A stretch of DNA of 22,702 bases, taken from JBBQBQ01 sp038317685 (GTDB lineage: Bacteria > Desulfobacterota > Desulfuromonadia > Desulfuromonadales > DDH964). The translations under genes were made by a program, and so were the position numbers. The notes beneath the pieces are model-generated. The model searched no databases, was not told the origin of the DNA, and was given only the letters and a program-made list of their open reading frames with translations. The first letter of the stretch is position 1, and each line of letters begins with the position of its first letter. Below are positions 15,524 through 22,702 of this stretch, piece by piece. Location: contig JBBQBQ010000020.1 of NCBI GenBank assembly GCA_038317685.1, positions 1 to 22,702 on the forward strand. The letters are read 5' to 3'.

Positions 15524-17350
15524 TTATCCATCCTGGGAAAAAATGACCACCGTGTAGGGCCCGATGCTGATTTTGCCGGAGCAGGGCAGCCCGGCGGTTC
15601 CTTGCCCCTGCGCATCTACATCAGGAGTGGCATGATTGGCAAAATCCCGGCCGTAATTATGGGAGTCGCTGTTAAACCGCGTTTTCCACAGTCCGTCCCG
15701 CGGAAATCCGATGACATAATCATCGCGGATTTGATTCGTCATATTCACCACCACAACGACGCTGTCTTTCGGTCCCTGTTTGTCCCAGCGATGGAAGGCG
15801 ATGATCTTGGCCCCCTCGTCGAAATGATAGAGATGGAGGTTTTGCCCACACAACCCTCGCGTCACACCCGACAGATTGCGCCGCAGGGCGATCAGGTCCC
15901 GGTACATTCCGAGAATACCGTGTTCGTCCTTTGCTCGGGACCAGTCGATCGGGACCTTATCCTGGAACCAGCGATCTTCCAGCAGCTCCTGCCCTTCAAA
16001 GATCATCGGGATGCCTGGCGAGGTAAGAACCAGAGCACCACCCAACGTAGAGCGTTTCCTGGAAAACCAGCTACCTACGTTTCCCGGCCAGATCTGCTCC
16101 GGCACCCGTTCCCGGCCATTAGCAATCTCGTCGTGCGACTCCGTATAAATGACCCGCCTGAAAGCGTCTGAATCGTAGCGATGTTCAATCGCTCTGCTGA
16201 CTGCTCCCAGATCGCGGGAGGCATCATCGCGAGCAATAACGGCCCGGCGAACGGAGTGAACGAATTCGGCGTCCCATTGGGCATTGAAGCCCGCGCCGCC
16301 GGCTCCCACGTCTTTGGTGACCCAGGCGTTCTTGTGCATCCCTTCGGCGACGCAGATCTTGCCGGGGAATTGTTGCTGGATCTCCCCATTGATCCACTGC
16401 ATCAAACTCCAGCCGTCGGGGATGTCATTCGCCGGATTGTCGCCATTACCATCGATGCTTTTGATATAGGTGATCATGTCCCAGCGCAGACCGTCGGCAT
16501 GGTATTCTTCAAACCACATCATGGCGTTATCGCGAATATATTTCCGCACTTCGCCCCGACCGTAATCGGGACGCGTCTCGCCCCAGGGTGTTTGCGAACG
16601 GCGATCATTGTAAAAGTAAATTCCCCCTTTCTCGTTTTCGCTCCAACCGTCAAATTGCCACAGATCAAGATTGCCCGGGCCAAAGTGGTTGTAAACGACA
16701 TCAACGATGATAGCGATACCGTGCTCGTGGGCCGCTTTGACAAATCGCTTGAAGGCATCCGGTCCACCATAAATGCCTTCAATAGCAAAGGGATGAGCCG
16801 GATTATACCCCCACGAAAAATCGCCTGAAAACTCCATGACCGGCATCACTTCGATGGCATTGATACCCAGTTTATTGAGGTACGATAATTTTTCAATGGC
16901 ACTGTCAAACGTGCCCGGATGCCCCATTTCTTTGACATTAAAGGTTCCGATGTGCATCTCGTAGATGACAAGATCATTCCACGTGGCCATTTTAAAGTTC
17001 TTGTTACCCCAATCAAAGGATTTGGGATCATAGATAATTCCGTTGCCGGTTGAGCTCGTCACTTTTCTTGCGTATGGGTCAATCCGGGAGAGGGGAGGGA
17101 GCTTCCAATCAACAGGAGTGTGGATCATATATCGGTACTCTTCTCCAGCTTTTACTCCCGGAACGTTAGTCGACCAGTAACCGTTCTGCTCGCTGGCGAG
17201 AGGTGTGGAAGTTTCATTCCAGCCATTGAAGGTTCCGGTCGCATAAACTTTTTCGGCGTGCGGCGCCCAGACCCGAAAGGTCACACCCTTTGCGGCGGGT
17301 ATGGCTCCCAGGCCCGAAGGTTTAGTCGCCGTGTTGGATTTTTTTGCCAT
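15524..17350 (-). CDS. GH13 alpha-amylase/branching-enzyme family protein with CBM48-like domain
   Basis: This 608-aa protein has an N-terminal CBM48/early-set domain (about 15-110, with FRVWAPHAEKVYATGTFNGW) and a GH13 barrel (about 125-480). It ends in a C-terminal beta domain. The GH13 motifs are DVVYNH (217-222), GLRWD with nucleophile Asp291, VAEG with acid/base Glu336, and ESHDE with Asp407. All catalytic residues are present. IYEMHIGTF and the domain order are shared by glycogen branching enzymes and maltooligosyl-trehalose hydrolases. The shorter length (608, against about 640-730 for GlgB) and the unusual context of motif III leave the exact reaction open. There is no signal peptide, so it acts on internal glucan. 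GAGGAGGAG precedes the ATG. It lies 64 bp after glgP, so the two probably work on the same polymer. Confidence 0.88.
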   Translation of the reverse strand: MAKKSNTATKPSGLGAIPAAKGVTFRVWAPHAEKVYATGTFNGWNETSTPLASEQNGYWSTNVPGVKAGEEYRYMIHTPVDWKLPPLSRIDPYARKVTSSTGNGIIYDPKSFDWGNKNFKMATWNDLVIYEMHIGTFNVKEMGHPGTFDSAIEKLSYLNKLGINAIEVMPVMEFSGDFSWGYNPAHPFAIEGIYGGPDAFKRFVKAAHEHGIAIIVDVVYNHFGPGNLDLWQFDGWSENEKGGIYFYNDRRSQTPWGETRPDYGRGEVRKYIRDNAMMWFEEYHADGLRWDMITYIKSIDGNGDNPANDIPDGWSLMQWINGEIQQQFPGKICVAEGMHKNAWVTKDVGAGGAGFNAQWDAEFVHSVRRAVIARDDASRDLGAVSRAIEHRYDSDAFRRVIYTESHDEIANGRERVPEQIWPGNVGSWFSRKRSTLGGALVLTSPGIPMIFEGQELLEDRWFQDKVPIDWSRAKDEHGILGMYRDLIALRRNLSGVTRGLCGQNLHLYHFDEGAKIIAFHRWDKQGPKDSVVVVVNMTNQIRDDYVIGFPRDGLWKTRFNSDSHNYGRDFANHATPDVDAQGQGTAGLPCSGKISIGPYTVVIFSQDG

Positions 17351-17414
17351 ACTCTCCTCCTCATTTTGTTAAAGCATGCCGCGATTTAAGTTGAAATCAA
17401 TGCCGACTTCTGAT

Positions 17415-19961
17415 TCACCGCTGCCACAGGATGTGGGCGTCTTCCAGTGGGATCGCAACGCCGTCGCGGTGCGGGATCACCCGCGCCGTATAGTCCGTCG
17501 CCGGGCGGGCTGCAGACACCGCAGCGTTGTAAACAAAGACCCCTGCCGCGTCCGCAGGCCGGCGAACCGGCCTCATCTCCTGCCGCACCGGACCGCTGTC
17601 GCCAACGCCGTTGGCATAAAGCTCGACTCGCACCGCCTTCGGGTCGAGGTCATTGAGCGCGACCTGAATCTCGAACAGATGCTGCTTCCCCTTGGCCCTG
17701 AGCTTCAATTCGCCGAAGCGCAGCGCTCCCCATTTGCGTTCCAGATCCTGTCGCCAATCGATCACCTGTCTCCCCGTGGCGCCTTGATCGGCAGCGCGCG
17801 CACGGAAGGCTTTGGCAGCCGGAAGGTAGTGTTGCTCAGTGTATTCGCGCACCGCGCGGTTGGCTGAGAAGCGGGGGGTCAGACTCGCCATGCTTTCACG
17901 CATCCGCGCCACCCAGGCGGTCGGGATGCCCTTCTTGTCACGAGTATAGAACTCCGGGATCACCTGGCGTTCGAGCAGGTCGTAAAGCGTCTCGGCATCG
18001 GCAGCATCCCAGGCCGGATCTTCGCCATGTTCCTGGCCGTCTCCCAACGCCCAGCCCACTTCAGGGGTGTAAGCTTCAGCCCACCATCCGTCCAACTCCG
18101 ACAGATTGAGGCCGCCATTGACCAGCACCTTCATGCCGCTGGTTCCGCAGGCCTCCCAAGGCCGACGCGGCGTGTTGATCCAGACATCTACCCCTTGTAC
18201 CAGGTGTTCGGTCAAAAGCATTTCGTAGTCGCTGAGGAAGATCACATGATGGCGCGCCTCGGGTTGTCGGATGAAGTGGGTCCATGCCTGAATCAAAGCC
18301 TGTCCCGACTGGTCCGCCGGATGGGCCTTGCCGGCAATGATGAGCTGCACCGGACGCTCCGGATCGGTTAACAGGCGCAGCAGTCGCTCCGGATCGTGCA
18401 GCAGCAGGTTCGGCCTTTTGTAGGTCGCGAAACGGCGGGCAAAGCCGAGCGTCAAGGTGTTGGGATCAAAGAGGCGTTTCGCCCTGTCAACCTCCTCGGG
18501 TGATGCGCCTGAAGCAGCCAGTTGCCGGGACAATCGTTGGCGCGCGTATTCAACCAGAGAGGTGCCTGCGGAAGTGCGAAATTTCCAGAGCCTGGCGTCG
18601 GAGATGCGGCGAATGTCCTTTTTCAGGGTTTCCGTTGTCCCCATCCAGCGGTCTTTGCCACAGGCTTTCGTCCAAAGCTCGTCGGCCGGCGCCGAATCCC
18701 AGCTCGGCATGTGAACTCCGTTGGTCACGTGTCCGACCGGCACTTCGTCCGGCGGCCAGTGAGGAAAGAGAGACCCAAAGAGCTGCCGGCTCACCTTTCC
18801 GTGCAAACGGCTCACGCCGTTGACCGCCCCGCTTCCGCGGATCGCCAGATAAGCCATATTGAAGCTTTCCGACGCGTCGTTGGGGTCCCGGCGGCCGAGG
18901 CTCAGCAGCTCGTGGAGGGTGATAGCGAGTTTCTGCTCGGCATAACCGCCGAGGTACTGCTCGATGAGGGCCGGAGCAAAACGGTCAAAACCCGCAGCCA
19001 CCGCGGTGTGGGTGGTGAAGAGATTGCCCGCTCGAGTGACAGACAGTGCGGTTTCGAAGGGCTGCCCTGTCTCATTCATGAAACTGTGGGCCCGTTCCAA
19101 AATGGCGAAAGCCGCATGTCCTTCATTCAGGTGACAGACTTCCGGCTGGATGCCGAGCGCGCGGAGCAAGCGCCAGCCGCCGATCCCAAGCATCAGCTCC
19201 TGTTTCAGCCGCAGTTCCGGCCCGCCCCCGTAAAGCTCACTGGTAATGCCACGGTGAGCCGGAATGTTCGCAGGGTCGTTGCTGTCGAGCAGGTAGAGGT
19301 GCACCCGGCCGACCTGCACCTGCCAAGCGCGCAGCCAGACCGGGTAACCGGGCAAGTCGAGCTTCAGCCGCAGCCACTCCCCGTTTTCCCCGCGCAAAGG
19401 TGTGATGGGCAGTTGACCGGGATCGTTGTAAGGGAAAAGGGCCTGTTGCGCGCCGTCCTGGTCGAGCACCTGACGAAAATAGCCTTGTTGGTAGAGCAGC
19501 CCCACGCCGACCACCGGTACGCCCAGATCACTGGCCGTTTTGAGCTGATCGCCGGCCACATTGCCCAGTCCGCCGGAGTAGATGGGCAGAGCTTCACTCA
19601 ACATGAATTCCATGCTGAAATACGCGACACGGGTCAGGGGAGACTTCGCATGCTCTTGCTGAAACCACGCAGGGGCTTTGGCCGCCTGACGCCTGGCTTG
19701 CACGAGGTGATCGATGCTTTTGCGGAAAAGGGGCCCGGCTGACACCCGCCGGAGTTTGTCCCGGGAAACCGTTTGCAGGATGGCCCAGGGATTGTGCGTA
19801 AGCTCCCAAAGGTCGGGATCGAGCTGTTGCCAAACTTCGTCTGCGACATGACTCCACGACCAGCGCAGGTCCAGGGCAAGCTCGGCGAGGGAATCGAAGC
19901 CCGCGACGTTTACCGGCAAGGTGCTGTAGATCGGCTGATTGACAGATGAGAGTTTATCCAT
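17415..19961 (-). CDS. glgP: Alpha-glucan (glycogen) phosphorylase
   Basis: This 848-aa GT35 enzyme would release glucose-1-phosphate from alpha-1,4-glucans. It is of the bacterial/archaeal type with an N-terminal DUF3417-like domain (about 20-120, with LDLRWSWSHVADEVW). Further signatures are SMEFMLSEALPIYSGGLG, CHLNEGHAAF, VTNGVHMPSW and the PLP-binding GTSGMK (606-611, Lys611). Length fits this subfamily. The start at 19961 has GGAG five bases upstream. A longer frame from 20024 lacks a ribosome site and would add an atypical N-terminus. It is preceded by cydB across about 100 bp and followed by the GH13 gene. Its product would feed Pgm, encoded upstream, and possibly the HAD phosphatase. 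Confidence 0.94.
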   Translation of the reverse strand: MDKLSSVNQPIYSTLPVNVAGFDSLAELALDLRWSWSHVADEVWQQLDPDLWELTHNPWAILQTVSRDKLRRVSAGPLFRKSIDHLVQARRQAAKAPAWFQQEHAKSPLTRVAYFSMEFMLSEALPIYSGGLGNVAGDQLKTASDLGVPVVGVGLLYQQGYFRQVLDQDGAQQALFPYNDPGQLPITPLRGENGEWLRLKLDLPGYPVWLRAWQVQVGRVHLYLLDSNDPANIPAHRGITSELYGGGPELRLKQELMLGIGGWRLLRALGIQPEVCHLNEGHAAFAILERAHSFMNETGQPFETALSVTRAGNLFTTHTAVAAGFDRFAPALIEQYLGGYAEQKLAITLHELLSLGRRDPNDASESFNMAYLAIRGSGAVNGVSRLHGKVSRQLFGSLFPHWPPDEVPVGHVTNGVHMPSWDSAPADELWTKACGKDRWMGTTETLKKDIRRISDARLWKFRTSAGTSLVEYARQRLSRQLAASGASPEEVDRAKRLFDPNTLTLGFARRFATYKRPNLLLHDPERLLRLLTDPERPVQLIIAGKAHPADQSGQALIQAWTHFIRQPEARHHVIFLSDYEMLLTEHLVQGVDVWINTPRRPWEACGTSGMKVLVNGGLNLSELDGWWAEAYTPEVGWALGDGQEHGEDPAWDAADAETLYDLLERQVIPEFYTRDKKGIPTAWVARMRESMASLTPRFSANRAVREYTEQHYLPAAKAFRARAADQGATGRQVIDWRQDLERKWGALRFGELKLRAKGKQHLFEIQVALNDLDPKAVRVELYANGVGDSGPVRQEMRPVRRPADAAGVFVYNAAVSAARPATDYTARVIPHRDGVAIPLEDAHILWQR

Positions 19962-20019
19962 AGGTTCTCCAGCATAATGGGTCCTGAAGGAATACCCCGG
20001 CTGCTGCCGTAGCGCGGCG

Positions 20020-20037
20020 TGCATGAGCGTTCATGCA
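20020..20037. promoter_or_regulatory. Perfect 7-bp inverted repeat between cydB and glgP
   Basis: TGCATGA-gcgt-TCATGCA is a perfect hairpin or operator-like dyad, 59 bp before the glgP start and 28 bp after the cydB stop. No T-run follows on either strand, so an intrinsic terminator is unlikely. It could be a regulator site or an mRNA processing hairpin. It may also be chance. Confidence 0.35.
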
Positions 20038-20064
20038 AATGCCGATACCGATGCAGTCTCGCCA

Positions 20065-21072
20065 CTAGTGAGGAAGCTCTGAATCCGGTGCGCCGCGAAA
20101 CGTCCAGTAAAGGAACAGAAGCGATGGCACGAGGATGATGATGCCGATCGCCAGCACCGATAAATAGGCACGGAGGGTGGCGGTCGGCGCCGCCGCCGCA
20201 GCCAGGGTCAGCTGCCCGACGAGGAGGTCCGGATACATGGCGGCCGCGAAACCGGTCATTGCCAGGGTGACGGTGCCTGCCGCAGCGATCTGTGCGGGCA
20301 GAAACCGGCATCTCCAGAGAAGTACCTGGGTCGAGATGCCTGCGAGTACGGCCAGAACGACAAAAAATGCTGCCCACGAGGCAAGGAGCCGGCCGGCAAA
20401 GAGGGGAGCATCAACCATGGCAACGGGAATCTCTGCTGCGGTCAGGATACCGAGAACCAAGCCGGCGATTATCCCCCGTTGTCTGAAATCCCCCCGCAAC
20501 TCTCCGTCGCTGCGCACCGTCATGTAGATCGGCGCCAGGTACGCGCAGATGCCCATTCCCACCGCTCCCCCCACGAGAGTGAACGGGCTGAACCAGATCC
20601 AGGGTTCAACCTGGACCAGACCATTCATGAAGACGATTTTACCGCTGGCGGCTGCGGTCACCGCCATCCCGAAAGCAAAGGGAGTCAACATGCTTGATGC
20701 CGCGAATATGCTCGCCATAAAAGAAACGGGTCGCCCCGTCTGTCTGCCGAAGTGGCGGAAGGCGAAGGCTGCTCCGCGGAAGTTGATACCGATCAGGGCG
20801 ATCACCAGTGGGACCATCAGAACGGTAAAAAGGGCTGCAAACCCCTCCGGAAAAGCGGTGAAGAGGGTGACCACCACGAAGATAAGCCAGACGTGATTCG
20901 TCTCCCAGACCGGTCCGATGGCATTGAACAGCTGGTCCCGCTGTTCCGGTGTCCGAGGGCCGGAGGCCAGGGCGGTCCAGATGCCGCCGCCGAAATCCGC
21001 ACCACCGAAAACCGCATACATGACCAAACCGAGATAAACGGCCCCGGCAGCCAGGTTCTCAAGAGTCCACAT
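20065..21072 (-). CDS. cydB: Cytochrome bd-type quinol oxidase subunit II
   Basis: This 335-aa inner-membrane protein has about nine hydrophobic helices. It pairs with CydA in a quinol oxidase that reduces oxygen to water without pumping protons. Family marks are GADFGGG (24-30) near helix 1 and VWETNHVWLI (55-64). The E. coli enzyme has an Asp-Gly-Asn-Gln version of the latter, and the Glu and His here resemble cyanide-insensitive (CioB-type) subunits. The start ATG lies inside the cydA 3' end with a 14-bp overlap, so translation is coupled. I see no small CydX-like gene after it. Confidence 0.94.
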   Translation of the reverse strand: MWTLENLAAGAVYLGLVMYAVFGGADFGGGIWTALASGPRTPEQRDQLFNAIGPVWETNHVWLIFVVVTLFTAFPEGFAALFTVLMVPLVIALIGINFRGAAFAFRHFGRQTGRPVSFMASIFAASSMLTPFAFGMAVTAAASGKIVFMNGLVQVEPWIWFSPFTLVGGAVGMGICAYLAPIYMTVRSDGELRGDFRQRGIIAGLVLGILTAAEIPVAMVDAPLFAGRLLASWAAFFVVLAVLAGISTQVLLWRCRFLPAQIAAAGTVTLAMTGFAAAMYPDLLVGQLTLAAAAAPTATLRAYLSVLAIGIIILVPSLLFLYWTFRGAPDSELPH

Positions 21073-22390
21073 GCCGGTCCTCCTGCCTCGATGGTATCTG
21101 TGTTCCCGCCGAGGCCGGCCGGAACAGCAGTCTCAAGAGCCCGGCGGTGAGCACCAGATAGACGACGAGGAAGGTGAAGAGCACCAGACCAATGCCGGTC
21201 TGCGTCGTCACCCCTTCCGCCACGCGCATGTGACCGTGGACAATCCATGGCTGGCGGCCGAATTCGGTCACGAGCCAGCCGCTTTCCAGGGCGATCATTC
21301 CGAACGGGGAGGCAACCAGGACCGCCCGCAGCGGCCATCTGCCCATGGGTGCACTCCGTCGCCGCCAGCGCAGCCACCAGAACCAGACCGCTGCTGCGAG
21401 CATGATGAAGAAAGACCCGACCATCAGGTCGAAAAAGGGGTGGACCAGTCGCGGGTCGGGGGTCGTGCCGGGCGGCAAGGCATCGAGCCCCTCGACGAGG
21501 GCATCCGGATCACGATAGGCAAGTAAACTCAGGAACCTGGGAATTTCAATCCCGTAGAGGACTCGGCCGGAAGCAGGGTCAGGCCAGCCGCCGATGACGA
21601 GCGGCGCACCCCTGGTCGAGGTGAAGAGGGATTCCATCGCCGCCAGCTTCGGTTTTTGCTGAACCGCGAGGGTCATGGCCGCCCAGTCGCCCGAGACCAG
21701 CATGAGGGGGAGGGATATGGAGGCAACTGTCATGGCGAGCGTCAGGGCACGCTGATGGTGTTCCCGGGCGGGTCCACGCAACAGTGCCGCCGCGTACACG
21801 CCGGCCACTGCAAAACCGGTGGCAGCATACGCCGCGAGCGTCCCGTGCACGGCCTCGTGGGCCCATGCCGGGTTGACAAAGGCCTGCCAGGGGTGAACGT
21901 CGGCGAGAACCCCGTTGACGAGATGGAACCCCGTGGGGGTATTCATCCAGGCGTTGGCGCTGATGACGAATACCGCCGAGGTGGCGGAAGAAAGGGTGAG
22001 GACGATGGTGCAGAAAAACAGCATCCTGCGGGAGAGCCGGCGCTCGCCGTAGAAATAGAGAGCCAGGAAGATCGCCTCGGTAAAGAAAGCAAACCCCTCC
22101 ATCGAAAAGGCGAGACCGATGAGGGGACCGCTGAACGCCATGAAGCGAGGCCACAGAAGCCCCAACTCAAAGGAAATGATGGTCCCGGATACCGCACCGA
22201 TGGCGAACAGAATAGCGGCAGGACGAATCCAGCGCCGGGCCAGCTGGTGGTAGGACTCGTCCCCGGTTCGAAGCGACCGCCATTCGGCAATCATCAGCAT
22301 GAACGGCAGTCCGATTCCGATGGTCGAGTAAATGATGTGGAACCCAAGCGAAATGCCCATCAGGGCGCGTGCCGAGAGAAGGTCTGCCAT
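21059..22390 (-). CDS. cydA: Cytochrome bd-type quinol oxidase subunit I, short Q-loop
   Basis: This 443-aa inner-membrane subunit would bind haems b558, b595 and d and oxidise quinol. Visible ligands or key residues are His18 in SLGFH, Glu98 in SMEGF, Glu105 in FTEAIF, His178 or His183 in AHEAVHG (one is the b558 ligand), and the GRQPW motif (378-382) followed by Met388. The Q-loop begins QQKPKLAAMES and is short. The total length is far below the about 520 aa of E. coli CydA and matches cyanide-insensitive oxidases (CioA). Start ATG 22390 overlaps the stop of pgm as TGATG; an adjacent in-frame TTG at 22393 is also possible. GGGGGAAGG lies just upstream. Cyanide resistance is inferred from the class. 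Confidence 0.94.
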   Translation of the reverse strand: MADLLSARALMGISLGFHIIYSTIGIGLPFMLMIAEWRSLRTGDESYHQLARRWIRPAAILFAIGAVSGTIISFELGLLWPRFMAFSGPLIGLAFSMEGFAFFTEAIFLALYFYGERRLSRRMLFFCTIVLTLSSATSAVFVISANAWMNTPTGFHLVNGVLADVHPWQAFVNPAWAHEAVHGTLAAYAATGFAVAGVYAAALLRGPAREHHQRALTLAMTVASISLPLMLVSGDWAAMTLAVQQKPKLAAMESLFTSTRGAPLVIGGWPDPASGRVLYGIEIPRFLSLLAYRDPDALVEGLDALPPGTTPDPRLVHPFFDLMVGSFFIMLAAAVWFWWLRWRRRSAPMGRWPLRAVLVASPFGMIALESGWLVTEFGRQPWIVHGHMRVAEGVTTQTGIGLVLFTFLVVYLVLTAGLLRLLFRPASAGTQIPSRQEDRHVDS

Positions 22391-22702
22391 CAACCTTCCC
22401 CCAGCGCCTTCGCAAAAGCTTCGTCGACAACCGCCCGGGCTTCCTCCAGAATGCTGTGCAGGTGTTCCTGATCCCGGAAGCTCTCAGCATATATTTTGTA
22501 AATGTCCTCCGTTCCCGATGGCCGCGCCGCGAACCAGCCGCTATCGGCCACCACCTTCAACCCTCCGATTGGAACGCCGTTCCCCGGGGCCCGGGTAAGG
22601 ATGGCCCGGATTGGTTCCCCGGCCAATTTGGTCAAGTGAACCTGCTCTCCCGAGAGGCTCTTCAACACCCCTTTTTGGGCCGGAGTTGCGGGCGCCTCGG
22701 CC
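22390..22702 (-). CDS. pgm: Phosphoglucomutase, C-terminal fragment
   Basis: The reading frame stays open to the window edge, so only about 103 C-terminal residues are seen. They match the last domain of the alpha-D-glucose-specific phosphoglucomutase of the E. coli Pgm type: EAPATPAQKG at the edge, APGNG, IGGLKVV, GWFAARPSGTED (phosphate-binding loop) and IYKIYAESF. The enzyme interconverts glucose-1-phosphate and glucose-6-phosphate, and so links GlgP to the sugar-phosphate enzymes of this locus. The stop overlaps the cydA start. The GTG at 22668 is an internal Val, not a start. Confidence 0.92.
   Translation of the reverse strand, partial: AEAPATPAQKGVLKSLSGEQVHLTKLAGEPIRAILTRAPGNGVPIGGLKVVADSGWFAARPSGTEDIYKIYAESFRDQEHLHSILEEARAVVDEAFAKALGEG

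Noticed and set aside
18522..19742. Long + strand open frame opposite glgP (406 codons)
   Set aside because: It is antisense to conserved GlgP motifs, has no ribosome site and no domain I recognise.

Overview
This 22.7-kb window is a gene-dense piece of a Gram-negative bacterial chromosome. The evidence is exported c-type cytochromes with Sec signal peptides, a predicted outer-membrane beta-barrel ending in Phe, and a quinol oxidase. The taxon cannot be fixed from the sequence. The gene set fits an environmental, respiring, possibly chemolithotrophic lineage (Pseudomonadota, Nitrospirota or similar). One ftsH-type gene runs on the + strand at the left end. Every other well-supported gene runs on the - strand, so the chain reads from right to left.

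Layout in - strand reading order: the 3' end of phosphoglucomutase (pgm, cut by the window edge); cydA-cydB for a short, cyanide-insensitive-like bd oxidase; an alpha-glucan phosphorylase (glgP); a GH13 alpha-glucan enzyme; a YihX-like HAD phosphatase; acetate kinase (ackA); a Met-rich exported protein; a gap of about 430 bp; a small cytochrome c translationally coupled to a monoheme cytochrome-porin; a 50-aa membrane peptide; a DUF4396 membrane protein; a double PRC-barrel protein; phosphoketolase (xfp); class I fructose-bisphosphate aldolase; and a P3A-type proton ATPase with an unusual tail. This last gene converges on ftsH.

Read as a pathway, glycogen-type glucan would be trimmed by the GH13 enzyme and GlgP to glucose-1-phosphate. 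Pgm would convert this to glucose-6-phosphate. Sugar phosphates would then pass through aldolase and phosphoketolase to acetyl phosphate, and AckA would convert acetyl phosphate to acetate plus ATP. The bd oxidase, the proton ATPase and the membrane protease FtsH suggest an energy-maintenance or stress locus. Between the two carbon-metabolism halves lies a lower-GC block (about 8.9-13.6 kb) coding for envelope and electron-transfer proteins.

The most unusual features are: (1) the roughly 200-residue cytoplasmic tail of the proton ATPase, which carries two copies of a DUF2934-like motif in a 76-residue tandem duplication; (2) a Cyc2-like fused cytochrome-porin coupled to a periplasmic cytochrome c, next to a Met-rich exported protein and a DUF4396/50-aa peptide pair; (3) a 19-bp tandem repeat that writes the ftsH stop codon. 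I saw no rRNA, tRNA, CRISPR array, insertion sequence or integrase.
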